From the NCBI GenBank assembly GCA_016098155.1, contig JAAAJB010000533.1:1-24791 (forward strand): a stretch of DNA of 24,791 nucleotides, written 5' to 3'. Under the pieces are notes generated by a model. That model made no database searches, was not told the DNA's origin, and saw only the letters and a list, made by a program, of their open reading frames with translations. Of the stretch, positions 1 through 10,777 are shown piece after piece (the stretch's first letter is position 1; each line of letters begins with the position of its first letter). Both the position numbers and the translations under genes were made by a program. This DNA is from Actinomortierella ambigua. Taxonomy: Eukaryota; Mortierellomycota; Mortierellomycetes; Mortierellales; Mortierellaceae.

Positions 1-830
1 CGAGGAGCGCTTTCTGCCTTGTTGGGGACGCGAAAGTTGTAGGTCAAAGACGCTGGATAAGAAACGGCTTTGAAGATTTTTTTTTGCAATCAAGAAAAAG
101 GCACAAAGTTGATGACCGAAATTGCCGCATTCGTGTTTTGTTTGGGCCTCAAGCGGGTGGCGATCAAAGATGGGGAACTTGGATGGTTGAATGCGAAGCG
201 GCTGAAATCACCGGAGAATGAGAATGCGTTTTCTTATAGACGCAAAACGTAAGAAGGGAGACCAAACCTCGCACTGAAGAAGAATAGGACTACGGGGAGG
301 GGTATATAGGGTGGAAAGCGGCACAAAATGGCAGTCCCCATCCTCGCAAAGATAGAGCCACCAAATGCGTTGATTGGCTATTGCCATCGCGTATCCACTG
401 TTCCCCTGTGAAGGGAGAGAGGACCCATCTTCCTGCGTCTCTTCCATTGCGTCCTGGTATTCTTTGGCGCGCGCGGTGGTCATTTGTTGAACAAAAGTTT
501 ATATTTGTACAGACGCCCATATCTCCAATCAGAGCATTTTCCTTCTTGTCGATTGAGTCGGCCGATAGTACTGGACGTGAATAGCCATCAATGAAGGGAG
601 AAGGGAGAAGGGAGAAGGGGAGAAGCTTCAAAATGGACCTCTCAAGTCAACAGTTGGTTCAATGTAGAAGAAGAACCTGACAGCAATACATAGAGTGCGA
701 GGAATATATTGCCGGCAGCACGTTTCAGCACCTTTTTAAGCATTTGTATCTGTGCGCCCCTTCTCTTTTGAAAGCCCTTGGAACGCACAGGGGGTCCTCT
801 CCCAACCTCAGCTCATGAACAAGTGGGTGT
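1..830. other. Left-end stretch without a confident gene
   Basis: I see no gene I can defend here. Frame 3 on the plus strand is open from base 3 to a stop at about 218 (72 codons, no start inside the window) and could be the 3' end of a gene entering from the left. An overlapping minus-strand frame at 208-483 begins with ATG and has a TATAAA-like string about 20 bases upstream, too close for an ordinary promoter. Both look mildly coding-like, neither has a recognisable domain, and at most one can be right. Confidence 0.3.
592..623. repeat. GGGAGAA-type microsatellite
   Basis: About four tandem copies of a 7-base purine unit (AGAAGGG), the last with an extra G. It interrupts the open frames on the minus strand and is low-complexity sequence. 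Confidence 0.8.
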
Positions 831-1240
831 TTATACCAGCCGTCTCGTGGAGACCCTGTGCAACCCCCCCTCCCCAGCGACCATTAGCAAGAATCGACCA
901 ACGCGTGAGAGAGCTCGGCCCAGATGCTTCATAGCGTCGAGCCGACTCTCGGCTCGCAGGTAGAGCAGCAGCTTCTCGTCAGAAGCGGTGTAAACCAGCA
1001 GCAAATTGTTGTTTACGTCCTACGATTGTTTCTGATCTATGGAGTCACCAACGCTCCACAGATATACTCTGTCACTCGTGCGGTCTTGTACACGCTTTCG
1101 CTTGCTCACAGTGGTGGTCCCAATAGACTTTTCCCAGCCAATAGTTTGTTTACGGCGTTCGTGCCAAAGGTTCTCACCTGCTCTGTCTTTGATGATAGGG
1201 AAGCGATGCAAGACGGGATTCCCTCCAAGCACTGTGACAT
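831..1240 (-). pseudogene. Possible degraded coding sequence, unknown product
   Basis: On the minus strand one frame stays coding-like for about 135 codons from about 1240 down to a TAA at 831-833. It is broken by one in-frame TAG at 1020-1022, with sensible residues on both sides (before it VYLWSVGDSIDQKQS, after it DVNNNLLLVYTASDEKLLLY). No GT-AG intron removes the stop without also removing good coding sequence. Upstream on this strand the frame runs into CT/CA microsatellites at 1283-1345. I recognise no domain. The simplest reading is a decayed gene or gene fragment. A sequencing error at the TAG, or chance, are the alternatives. Confidence 0.3.
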
Positions 1241-1282
1241 ATGTATGGAAGCACTCGACTCGTCTACATAGCAGACTGAATG

Positions 1283-1345
1283 CTCCTTCTCTCTCGCTCT
1301 CTCTCTCGCTCTCACACACACATACACATACACGCACGCACACAG
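1283..1345. repeat. CT then CA dinucleotide microsatellite
   Basis: An imperfect CT-rich tract passes directly into an ACACAC/ATACAC tract. It creates long artificial open frames (Ser-Leu or Arg-Glu repeats) on both strands. Confidence 0.85.
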
Positions 1346-2052
1346 ACTCTCCGGATAGAAAACTGGATTGTCCTTTGCATTCATATGTGCTCTACTTTCA
1401 CGAAATATGGTTTGGTGCAATTGGTGTTCTTTCCTCACATAATTTGTGGTCCCGAGTCTTCCAGAAGAAACTGACCGTGGCGAGCTACGAGGGTCAACCA
1501 TTGAGCATGTCGAAGAGACGATGATTCTTATCCAAACATGGGCGCAGATATATTCGAGGACTACATACAAATCGATGGCATGGTACGTCCCACCATAGTC
1601 GGCTTGCCCAAACCCTGACATAGTGGAGGAGACACGAAGCCAGCTTGTTTAAGGGTACTGCTTCGAGTTGGCGTGCCTCTCGCCTGCAGTGGTGCAGGCG
1701 CTCCTGCTCGCATTTATCATAATTTATCTAAGTACCTGCTCAACAAAGACAGCCATGACCCTCGATTCCCTTCTCGTAGTTCTGTAGTAAAAGGAGCAAA
1801 GATTGATGCTACGAGAAAACATTTGCTTTTTTTCTTGCCTTGAACGACTAGATGTACTACGAAGACGCGCCTCTTGATTTGACCACTTTTTGCTGGTCTG
1901 CACCATACACATCTCACTTTTTGTTTTTGTCCTTGAAAGTGCATGCACTTTTTTTTAATTCTATGCGAGGTGATGCTAAGGAAGAAAGAGAGGAAGGAAA
2001 GTCTAACCCCTCTTTCTCTCTGGCTAAACAGCAGCCAAAACAATTTTTTTCT
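1346..2052. other. Gene-free stretch, 3' flank of the JMJD6-type gene
   Basis: No coding sequence can be supported here. The part next to 2053 is T/A-rich and pyrimidine-rich on the sense strand of the minus-strand JMJD6-type gene, so it probably contains that gene's 3' UTR. I see no clear AATAAA for it. Confidence 0.5.
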
Positions 2053-4330
2053 TTAGGATTTTCCATCGTTGGCCATCTCTTTTCCTTTTGCAGACGAAGA
2101 AGACGATGAAGAGGAAGTAGAAGAAGTAGACGACGACGATGACGACGACAAGCTACTCTTCTTGGCCTTCTTCTCCAAGCGGCGCTGCTCCTTCTTACGC
2201 TTGCGTTTACACTTGTGGCACATGCAGATCTCGCCGATATCGCTCTCGGAATCCGTCGAAGTCATCGAGTCGTCGTCGCTACTCGAGCTACTACTACTAC
2301 TACTACTCGAATCATCCGTAGACATGCGAAGCATCGGTACAGTTCCCAGCGACCTACATTTATCGGCCAGGTCCTTGTAGAAACACCGCTCCGTCTTCTT
2401 GTACAGCCGCTCAATCTCGGACCGCAGCTTTCGTGATAGCTTGGGCCGTGTGTGCCGTGTGTTGAGCCAGACGGCTTCAAAGTTTGTCACGGAGCAAAAG
2501 TTTTGGGTGATGGCGATCGTGAAATCTATTTTCAATATGTAAAAAAGGCATGAAGAGTATGGAAATGTGAGTGTAAGGTGTGGCAGGAAAGGAGATAATG
2601 CCGTTGGTCCTTTGCTAGCTTCTTCTACTTTTTTTTTTCTTTCTTTTCCTTTCTTTCGTTCCTTCTTTCATTCATTCATTCTATCTTCCTCTCATTCAGC
2701 ACAAAAAAAAAAGTCTTTGCAAAGAAGCATTACCTAGATTCATCACAATATGCGGCCATCCGCCCGGCACAAACATCGTCTCGCCCGGTTTTTGAATGAC
2801 CTCAATCATGCCATACTGCTTCGCTAACGCAAAATCGTTGGCTGCAAACCGAGGATAGACATGATGGTACCACGAAACAGCCTCGCGGTCAAAGGGCTTC
2901 ATCGGTGGATCATACACGTCGCGCGGGATCCCCGGCGGGAACAAACACCATCGCTTGTGACCCGTCGTCAGCGTGTTCCACGCCGATGTTCCCAGCGGAT
3001 CAATGTGGATCCCCGTCCCGCTCCTGGGTCCGCCTACCACAAACCATCGGTACGGTGGTCGACGACGATCTCCTGCCAGTCTATTGTTGTTAAAAAATAA
3101 ATAAGACGGGAGAGTTAAAGAAGAGGGGGCGGAAGAAAAAACATGCTCGACAAGAGATACAAATAGTCTCCCAGGCCTAGGAAAACACTTACTGGAAAAG
3201 ATCATCCTTGAAATACTTTGGCACCATGTAGTCGTCCAAGAGCGTGCTGGCGTGCTCCTCGGTACGCTTGGACTTTTCGTCATGGCGGGTGATGGTGGTC
3301 GAGTAGCTGGAATTGGCGCCGTTGCTATAGCTGCTGGTACTGCCAATAGTCACCATGCCACCCTTGGCATCGATACGCACTGTTTTGTTGGATCCAGTAG
3401 GTGGCGAGGTGGACCGGGATCGAGGTCGCTTGACACCATTGACACCATTGGATGTTGATGGCGATGTTGTGGGTGACGACGATGAAGACGACGACTTTTT
3501 GAGCTGTTGCTGCTTGCTCTCATTCGAGGAGGAATAGGGCGAAGAGGACGAGGACGATTCGGACGAGCCTCGGATGCGACGCTTCTGCAACGGGGTCAGC
3601 TTGCGCTTGACAAAGCCAGAATCAAAGATGTAGAGGGGCGAATCATCCTGCAAGCCGTCCGTCTGGGCATAGCGTAGAAAGTACTTCATCTTGACGTACA
3701 CATTGTTGCCATCGTCGTCCTCGCCTACTTTGAATGGTTGGTTGTGATACTTTTTCATGAATGTCTAAGAAAGAAAGAAAGGAGAGTATATGTATATGAG
3801 TAACTCTGTTCTATCAAGAAGCAGGGCAAGTGTGCATGCATGCCCCCCCTCCCCTCTTCTTCATATGAAAAGGGTCCCTTGTATCCTTCCTTGTTACCTC
3901 AATGTTCCAATTGTGCTTGGCAGTCCAGTCGTCGACAATGCCGGTGATGACAACGGGCAGACTGGGTTCCTCATACTTGTCGATAAACTCCTCCCGGGAG
4001 ACGTCGTGGTAGCTGATCCGCTTTAGGGTATCGCGGCTCTCAGGGATCGAAAAGTCGTGGGAGGCAAAGCCATGCTTGTTCCATTGAAAGATATCGAGTT
4101 CTAACAAAAGGGATAATGAAATGTATTCAGGGGGGAAAGAGAGGGGGGAAACAACAAAACAATAAAGCTCAGTTCAGTCAGTCGAAAGAAGGAAAAGAAA
4201 ACAAACAATGCTCACCACCCTGCAGGGGACAGTGGCATGCAAGTGGACATTGAATGGGGGAGGGACTGGTTGTCCTACCAGATCTAGCTTTGAGTTTTGA
4301 GCGCCTGATCCTTCGATGGTAGCGGGTCAT
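2053..4330 (-). CDS. JMJD6: JMJD6-type JmjC Fe(II)/2-oxoglutarate oxygenase, five exons
   Basis: Five exons keep phase throughout: 4330-4279, 4100-3898, 3764-3193, 3080-2734 and 2525-2053, giving 548 residues. JMJD6 proteins are nuclear oxygenases known for lysyl 5-hydroxylation of splicing regulators; arginine demethylation is debated. The basic N-terminus (about 1-17) fits the family. The double-stranded beta-helix core has the iron ligands H301, D303 (GIHIDPLG) and H386 (FVPGGWPHIV), and K318 in TGHKRWCLFP for 2-oxoglutarate. The C-terminus has a long Ser run and a basic stretch, as in animal JMJD6. Oddly, about 120 Ser-rich residues (about 137-259) sit between YIFDSGF and LLDDYMVPKYF, where human JMJD6 has only about ten. 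Exon 1 is the least certain: a second in-phase donor exists near 4216. It is divergent from the IFRD gene. Confidence 0.93.
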
Positions 4331-4753
4331 TAATGGTGGTTGGTTCGACATGGTGGCAAACCCAGGGGAAACAGGGGGGGGGGGGGACCTTTTTCAGCAG
4401 GATAGGTGAAGAGGGAGGAGAAGAAAAAAAAAAGAGTGCTGGTAAAAATACTCTCCTAAAAAAAAAAAAGTGACTGCTCAAAACTAGAGGAAAAACCTTT
4501 TTTTTTTTTCTTCACCACATTTTTTTTTTCGTTTCTCAACTCGGACACACTTTCCTTATTCTCATTCTCCGCCCCTTGCACACACCCACACCCACACCCA
4601 CACCCACACCCCCACTCTCCCTTCTTTCTTTTTGGCTGAGGCACATCCTCTCCTCTTTCCAATCCACCCCACTCTCTCTTTCTTTGCTGTGCTTCTTCTC
4701 TGTTCTCTCTCCATTTCTATCTACTATTACATAACGCGGCAAAACAAAAAATA
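4331..4753. promoter_or_regulatory. Divergent promoter between the JMJD6-type and IFRD genes
   Basis: The 423 bases between the two ATGs face both genes and must hold both promoters. The stretch contains a G run (about 4374-4386), A and T runs, a CCCACA hexamer array (about 4578-4615) and pyrimidine-rich sequence leading to the IFRD start. No convincing TATA box is visible, which suits two housekeeping genes. Confidence 0.6.
4578..4615. repeat. CCCACA hexanucleotide microsatellite
   Basis: About five to six copies of a C-rich hexamer inside the divergent promoter. It is not the usual fungal telomere unit (TTAGGG) and stands between two intact genes. Confidence 0.8.
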
Positions 4754-5187
4754 ATGTCCAACCTGCGGAAAACAGCCTCTAGAAACTCCACCAAGAAGCT
4801 CGGCCAGCAGCTGGCCCAGCTCAACCTAGGTGTCCCGTCCGGTGGATCCCGCTCCGGGTCCAGAGCTGGCTCGCGTGCAGGATCCAGACTGGCCTCCCAG
4901 GTCAACTCGGACGCCGAGGACGATCTCCAGAGCGAGACATCCGCTGCCGACCGCGATGATGATGACTGGGGCGCAGGAGGAGGAGGAGGATTCTATCGCG
5001 AGGCGCGTGAGACTTCATTGGAGTCGCTGATCAAGGAGGCTATTGAGGAGCTTGGCGAGAAGCGAGCAAGGTAGGTGAAATCGATCGCTGAGCGAGAGTA
5101 GGACGAACAGGAGAGTGAGAATGTGTGTGTGAGAGAGAGGCAGAGAGAGAGAGAGAGAGAAGGCCGTGGGAGTATTTCGCTGCTGTT

Positions 5188-5223
<36 letters not shown>

Positions 5224-7279
5224 TATGGGCCACTGGGTCATGGACCCTTTTTGGAGTGGAGACATGTCAATATCTGTAAGCTCACAAGCGCATGGTCCAC
5301 AACACTCGGACTCCCTTCTCTCTCTTTCCCTATCTCTCTGTAGCACAAGAGAAGAAGCATTGTCCAAACTGTCGACATACATGACGCAGCGATATGCAGC
5401 AGAGGCGTTGGATTCTGAGCGGGATGACTTGATCGATCTGCTCAAGAAGAGCATCAAACGCGGAGGTGCACGCGAGTGTGTCGCTGCTGCCGGAGGTAAT
5501 GTCCTTTTTCAGAACAAAAAGAAGAAAGAATGAGTGGAGTCTCTCTCTCACTCTTTCTCTTCCTCGCTTGTGTTTGTTAAACATACAAGATGGAAATGTG
5601 GTTTCGCGGACTTGACGTCTCTTCTTCTTCTTCTTTGTACACCTTTTTGTCTGTCACGGTCTCGAACTAAAAAAAAAAAAACCTCCTCATGACATGATGT
5701 TTGGAACACCAACAACAAAAAAAAAACTCTTTCTAGTCATGGCTCTCGTTTTCATCACTATTGGCGAGGACGACGAAAAGATGTTCACCGACCTAGCCCC
5801 TTTGCTCAAGTACACCATCATCAATCACGACCAAACAGAAGCCAAAGTCGCTGTAAGTGGTCGATCCATCTTCCATTGTCGTAACAGTCGTGTTGAAGGA
5901 TGTGATCATATTACCAAAGCAACATTTTTTAACCTTCTTTCACCCCCCCCCCTCTCTCTCTCTACTAGTGCATACACACCCTAGCGACAGCATGCTTCAT
6001 CTCATCCGTCCCCCAACCTTCCCACCTCCCCTCCTACGAGCTCCTCAACTTCTTTGCCGACGTGGCCGTCACGGCTGGCGAATCCGTCAACGCCCACCAG
6101 AACGGAGACACGCTCGCCGCGGCCCTCGAGGCCTTCTCCGTCCTCTACGCGGGTCTGTTTGGCCACGGCCTCGGCCATTCCCGCCCACTGATGATGCAGG
6201 CCCGCCGGATCTTCAACAAGATCATCGACCCGCTCGAGCTCCTGCTCGACCACTCGACGATGGAGGTCCGCGTCGCGAGTGGCGAGGCCATTGCCTTGCT
6301 CTTTGAAATTTTGAATCACTACCAACAACAGCGGGACGAAGGAGAGATTTCAGAAGACGACGATGACGATTATGAGGAGCAGGAGCAGCAACAACAGCAA
6401 CAGCACACCCATGAGGACGTTCATGGCAGTCATACGGAAGGCAACGGTCACGGAGAAGCCAACAGCAACAGGCGTAGTGGCGGTCGCGCATCCGAGACGT
6501 ACGCTGACGACGAAGAAGACGAGGATTACAATGAGGTCACGGGCGACTTTCGGTTCGGAGGACTGAACCAGATCGTGGCCACGCTGGCCTCGCTGTCGAC
6601 CGATTCCAGTCGCCACCGGAGTAAGAAGGAACGCTCGGCCGGTCGCTCCGCCTTTCGTGACATCCTCAAGAGCGTCGAGTCGGGCGAACGGCCACGCGAG
6701 TCACTTCGCTTGAAGGATTATGATATTTCTTTCCGTGGATGGGGTATGTTTTTGTCGCGTATCTTTATACCCCCCTCCCTCTCCTAATTCTCAACGAGAG
6801 AGGCAAAGGAGTATTTTCTATTCTTGTCTAACACCGTGTCCTTACCTTCTTCGTTGACCCCTTTATATATATTAGTGGAAATCCTACAGCTCCATTTCTT
6901 GAGGGAGCGACTGACATCGGGCCTCCAGACGCATTTTGTCCACAACCCTACCATCCACGGAATCCTGCCCAACACAGCCGTCCTGTACTCGCCCGGGTCC
7001 GGAGGCGAGGGTGGCGGATCGTTTGATGGCGGCGGACTCGCACGATTCAACGGGGGTGGTGGTGGTGGTGGTGGCTCAAGGATGGGATCACAGGCTGGAT
7101 CCAGAGCTGGGTCGCGGCCTTCGTCGTCGATGGGCCACTATGCCGACGCCGAGGACCTCAAGGAAGAGCAGGCCGTCAACAAGGTCGACCGCAAATACCT
7201 CAACGCAGAGATGGCCAGGATGCGGCAGATGCAACGGAAGCGGGATCGTGGTCGCGACAAGTATGGAGACGACTATTAA
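4754..7279 (+). CDS. IFRD-family protein (interferon-related developmental regulator), five exons
   Basis: Exons 4754-5070, 5344-5495, 5737-5852, 5969-6743 and 6876-7279 join in phase to 587 residues. The family resemblance lies in a helical-repeat region from about residue 80 to 290 (segments such as MALVFITIGEDDEK, LAPLLKYTI, ACFISSV and IALLFEILNHY) and in the C-terminal block after residue 454 (LREIL-like sequence, then GLQTHFVHN). Animal IFRD1/2 act as transcription cofactors and bind translationally inactive ribosomes; which role applies here is unknown. An acidic Gln/His-rich linker spans about 315-390. The N-terminus (30-45) and a Gly-rich C-terminal segment (about 493-534) both carry GSR repeats. 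The extreme C-terminus is strongly basic (RKRDRGRDK). Intron 1 contains GA and GT microsatellites (5130-5219). It converges on the enolase fragment downstream. Confidence 0.9.
5130..5219 (+). repeat. GA and GT microsatellites within IFRD intron 1
   Basis: A GA tract (about 5133-5160) and a GT tract (about 5191-5219) lie wholly inside the 273-base first intron. Confidence 0.85.
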
Positions 7280-7524
7280 GAGGGGTGAGAGAGAGAGATG
7301 TGACAACTTGCATGGAGGGGGCTGACGCTGTTGTTTTGTCATCTGCTTGCAACAACAACCACAACCACAACAAAAACACCATCAAAACCAACAACATCAA
7401 CTCTACATAATGCGGTAGGAGAGAAAGGGAGAGGGGGCAATGCATCCATGCACTTTGTCCTAAATGACGCGCATATTCCACCACCTACCCACCCCCTCAT
7501 TCAACATCATCTGTTACGTTTGTA

Positions 7525-7530
7525 AATAAA
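7525..7530 (+). terminator. Poly(A) signal of the IFRD gene
   Basis: AATAAA lies 246 bases after the IFRD stop codon. Confidence 0.6.
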
Positions 7531-7697
7531 CACCATATAACTCTTTTTCATTCCCAGGCTCGGACCATCTTTGTGCATGGCTCTCATTTGCAACACTTGT
7601 CTCTACAGCTTGTCACCCCTTTCCTTACCCCCTTCAACCCATCCCCCGCAATGTTCCGATGCTATTTTCTCTTTTTTCACTTGGAACAACATGATGT

Positions 7698-7703
7698 TTT
7701 ATT
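7698..7703 (-). terminator. Poly(A) signal of the enolase gene
   Basis: TTTATT on the plus strand is AATAAA on the minus strand, about 250 bases downstream of the enolase stop. Confidence 0.55.
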
Positions 7704-7953
7704 TTTGTGCCTTCTCGTGCCAATAGTGTGTTCCTGACAGATCTCGACCATAGAAGGAGGTCAAAAAGGGTATCCAATGGTACTTTTTGATCACCATGGG
7801 ATGAGATGCTGAAAGAAGATGGACCAGTTGACAATAGGGGAGAAAAGCAAAAAAAGTGTAGGGAAGAGGGTTATGGACAGAGAGGAAGATTATTCACATT
7901 GGATATTGATATTGTTTTGGATACATGGGTGGAAGAGGAGAAAAAGAAGCTAT

Positions 7954-8337
<384 letters not shown>

Positions 8338-8480
8338 CTAGAAGGTGGAAGAATAAAAAAGAGAGTTTTTGTGAGTAAAAAAGAATACAATATTGGCATA
8401 TGAATGTCGTACTGTATTGCACCCCTGCTGTTTCTTTTTTCGGATCCCTTTTTTTTTTTTTTTTTTTTTTTTTTTGACAG
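8338..8480. other. Junction between two truncated genes
   Basis: On the minus strand this begins with the 3' end of an enolase intron. On the plus strand it ends with the acceptor (polypyrimidine tract, GACAG) of an Skt5-like intron. Neither gene's preceding exon is present, so a breakpoint lies somewhere inside. Confidence 0.75.
8449..8475 (+). repeat. Homopolymer run of 27 T
   Basis: An uninterrupted T run at the junction between the enolase and Skt5-like fragments. It serves formally as the polypyrimidine tract of the Skt5-like acceptor. Confidence 0.9.
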
Positions 8481-8675
8481 GTCGGCATTGGTGTGAAGCA
8501 AGATCTTGAGGAAGCGCGGCGGTGGTATCTGCGTTCAGCCGCTCAGGGCAACGCGCGGGCCAAGAAGCGTCTGACGGAGATGAAGAAGATGGGAGCCACG
8601 CGTCGCATCCAGCCTCAGCGCGGTCGTGCGCCTGGTCAAGGCCCCGACGGCGGCGAGGACTGCAAGGTGATGTAA
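8481..8675 (+). CDS. Skt5/Chs4-like Sel1-repeat protein, last exon only
   Basis: A 64-residue terminal exon follows a strong acceptor. It starts within a Sel1 repeat (GVKQDLEEARRWYLRSAAQG, then NARAKKRL), continues with a basic, Arg/Pro/Gly-rich tail, and ends in CKVM-stop, a CaaX box expected to be prenylated (Met at X favours farnesyl). Sel1 repeats plus a terminal CaaX box is the layout of fungal Skt5/Chs4, the activators that bring chitin synthase to the plasma membrane. The body of the protein with the other Sel1 repeats is missing: upstream lies the T27 run and then enolase on the other strand. Another CaaX-bearing Sel1 protein is possible but less likely. Confidence 0.8.
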   Translation, partial: VGIGVKQDLEEARRWYLRSAAQGNARAKKRLTEMKKMGATRRIQPQRGRAPGQGPDGGEDCKVM

Positions 8676-9252
8676 CTTATCCTCAAAAGGGCAAGGTCGC
8701 GGGACAAAAAAAAAACGATATATATCATCCGCATATCTGCTCTCTCCCTCTCTCTTTCTCTTTCTCTTCAAGTCTCTTTCTTTTCTCGCACTCCTCCTGT
8801 TACACATTACACTCCTACGCGCCTAAAAAAAAAAAAAAAAGCATAGTTTCCATAGTTCTTTCTATTCTTTTTCTTTCCCATTCTCTTTTGCAGCAACTCT
8901 TCCCTTTCCTTGCCTTCCTCTCCCACATCCTTCCAGCTTCGTCCCTTTTGTTGTTTTTTTTTTTCATTGTTTGCGTAAAAACACTAAAGTTGTTTGTTAA
9001 TCCTCATATATGGCGAACCATCCATGTGTTGGATACACCTCACACAGGCTTTGACAACAGTGAATGCAATTGAATTTTTTTCCGCTTTCTTGGGTCAAAG
9101 ATTCCGTCTGAGGCGCGGAGTTTTAATTCCAGCCACCAACCCTTTCTTTTTCGTCATTTTTCAATTGATCCACTCGTCAACACTCTCAATCCACCCACAT
9201 CTACCAACATTTTTTTAAACATCATACACCAGCAATAATTGACACACAAACC
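8676..9252. other. 3' flank of the Skt5-like exon and promoter region of the SMNDC1-type gene
   Basis: No gene is visible. The stretch is pyrimidine-rich with several T runs and an A run (8825-8840). No clear TATA box precedes the SMNDC1-type ATG, whose context (ACCATGG) is favourable. Confidence 0.5.
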
Positions 9253-10402
9253 ATGGAGGCATCGGATCTGGCAAACTATCGCGAGCAGGTAGCGGCGATC
9301 GAGCAAGCGCTGAAGGATGACCCCCAGAATGAAGAGCTTGTGGGTGTCAGGACTGAACTCCTTGAACTTATCTCCCTCACAGAGACCATTCTTCTCCAAC
9401 AACAACCCTCTGCAACAGTCGACGAGAACGTCCTGAAGAGCGACTCGCCAGCAGTGCCTGCCGTGTCTGCCGCCTCTTCCGCTAGTCCAATGTCGGCTTC
9501 TGCTTCCCCTGCTTCCCCTGCGCACATGCTTACCTCGACCTCTATCACCACACCAACAACATCATCCACATCATCATCAACAAGAACACCCACATCAGCA
9601 GAAGCCGCCGCCGCCGCCGCAGCGGCCTCCCGTCCCGTCTTTGAAGAATTCCTCCCGCACCACAAACGACTCCAGCAAGCCCAGGACCGAGTCTGGTCCG
9701 TCGGCGACCGATGCCGAGCCCTGTATGAGGGCGACAGCAAGTTTTACGAGGCCACCATCTTGGCGGTCGGCCAGCATGGCGATCTGTTCTCGGTCGAGTT
9801 TAAGGGCTACGAGTCCAGCCCGCCGTCCTTGGTCCGCAAGCAGGACCTTCGATCGTCGCATGAGCACAATCATAAGAAACGGAGACCGGAGAGTGATGAA
9901 TCGGCCGCAGGCACAACAACAGGCGCAGGAGCAGCAGCAGCAGCAGCAACAACAGCAACAGCAACAGCAACCGCAGAATCAGCTGGCGATCGTGCAGATA
10001 GTACGTCGAGTTCAAAGCCAACCACAACAACAACTGGAGGCGTTGTTCCCAAAAAGAAGAAGGTGAACAAGGCTGAGGAGGAGGTCCAGGAACGGATTCA
10101 GAAACAGAACGCGTGGAAGAACTTTGCAGCCAAGGGAAAGAAGACGGGCATGTTAGGCAAGAAGAGCATGTTTGCTTCTCCAGATGGTCCTCAGGGCAAA
10201 GGTAAGAATAACCAGGGGCTTTTCACTTTTTTTTCATTGTTATGCGCCTGTGGCACTCAAAGATGAGAAATGACAAGTAGCGGAAACAATAACTCTGACA
10301 TCCTGCCCTTGTTTGATTTTATTAGTTGGCGTTGTTGGAAGTGGCAAAGGGATGACCCAGTTTCATCAACGCGGCAAGCATGTGTACAACCCGGACGATT
10401 AA
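9253..10402 (+). CDS. SMNDC1: SMNDC1/SPF30-type Tudor-domain splicing factor, two exons
   Basis: Exons 9253-10201 and 10326-10402 join in phase to 341 residues. SMNDC1 (SPF30) is a nuclear U2 snRNP-associated factor needed for tri-snRNP joining, and its Tudor domain binds symmetric dimethylarginine on Sm proteins. The N-terminal helical segment (LANYREQVAAIEQALK, then LLELISLTETILL) matches the family. The Tudor domain is about residues 147-202 (WSVGDRCRALYEGDSKFYEA, then FKGYE). A basic stretch follows (PKKKKVNKA, then RIQKQNAWKNFAAKGKK), and the C-terminus (VGVVGSGKGMTQF) resembles the end of animal SMNDC1. It is about 100 residues longer than human (238) because of Ser/Thr/Ala-rich linkers on both sides of the Tudor domain, partly encoded by GCA/ACA triplet repeats near 9925-9975. 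The start at 9253 precedes the conserved first helix. Confidence 0.93.
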
Positions 10403-10668
10403 AGCCTTTCCAGATACTAGACCAGTTTCTATGAGTATCCCCCCCCCTCTACACATACACATACCCAGCATACCAGGTTGCTGGTGTCTCGCTTTGCATC
10501 ATGCGGATGTTTTCTCTTCACAAAAACATGGTTCTTTTTTGAACTCACATGCTTTTGTTTCTTTCCTCTCCTTGTCTCTCTGAAATTCTTTTGCTGTCCT
10601 CCCTCGTCATCTGGAGACAACTGGATCGACGTTCCTTTCCAATGATTGCAAGGTGGGGAAATCAAAGC

Positions 10669-10674
10669 AATAAA
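10669..10674 (+). terminator. Poly(A) signal of the SMNDC1-type gene
   Basis: AATAAA, 267 bases after the stop, followed within 30 bases by TG-rich sequence. Confidence 0.6.
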
Positions 10675-10701
10675 TGTCCTGTGATGTCTGGTACGCAGAT
10701 T

Positions 10702-10707
10702 TTTATT
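10702..10707 (-). terminator. Poly(A) signal of the His-tailed small gene
   Basis: TTTATT on the plus strand is AATAAA on the minus strand, 71 bases downstream of the stop at 10778. It faces the SMNDC1 signal only about 30 bases away, so the two convergent transcripts probably overlap. Confidence 0.6.
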
Positions 10708-10777
10708 TTGTCGCGTGTAGATTACGAGTAATGTACAACAAAAAGAAACGGGAAAAAGGCGCGCAGTAACCGGTTGA

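Larger units (their letters stand above)
7280..7953. other. Convergent intergenic region with 3' ends of IFRD and enolase
   Basis: No gene is visible. The stretch holds the 3' UTR of the IFRD gene from the left and that of the enolase fragment from the right. Confidence 0.6.

Noticed and set aside
290..631. Minus-strand frame containing IDGYSR, reminiscent of integrase cores
   Set aside because: The six-residue string stands alone; no DDE spacing, zinc-binding or chromodomain sequence accompanies it, and the frame begins inside a microsatellite.
2069..2380. Plus-strand open frame rich in Asp/Glu and Leu
   Set aside because: It is the reverse complement of the Ser-rich C-terminal exon of the JMJD6-type gene, whose minus-strand reading has clear homology.
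4578..4615. CCCACA array resembling telomeric repeats
   Set aside because: The unit is not the common TTAGGG type and the array sits between two intact divergent genes, so it is an ordinary microsatellite.
5015..5457. Minus-strand frames rich in Thr-His and Ser-Leu near the GT and GA tracts
   Set aside because: They are produced by dinucleotide repeats inside an intron of the IFRD gene.
9641..10066. Poly-Gln open frame overlapping the SMNDC1-type gene
   Set aside because: It is a shifted-frame reading of the GCA/ACA triplet tract; the Tudor-domain frame is the coding one.
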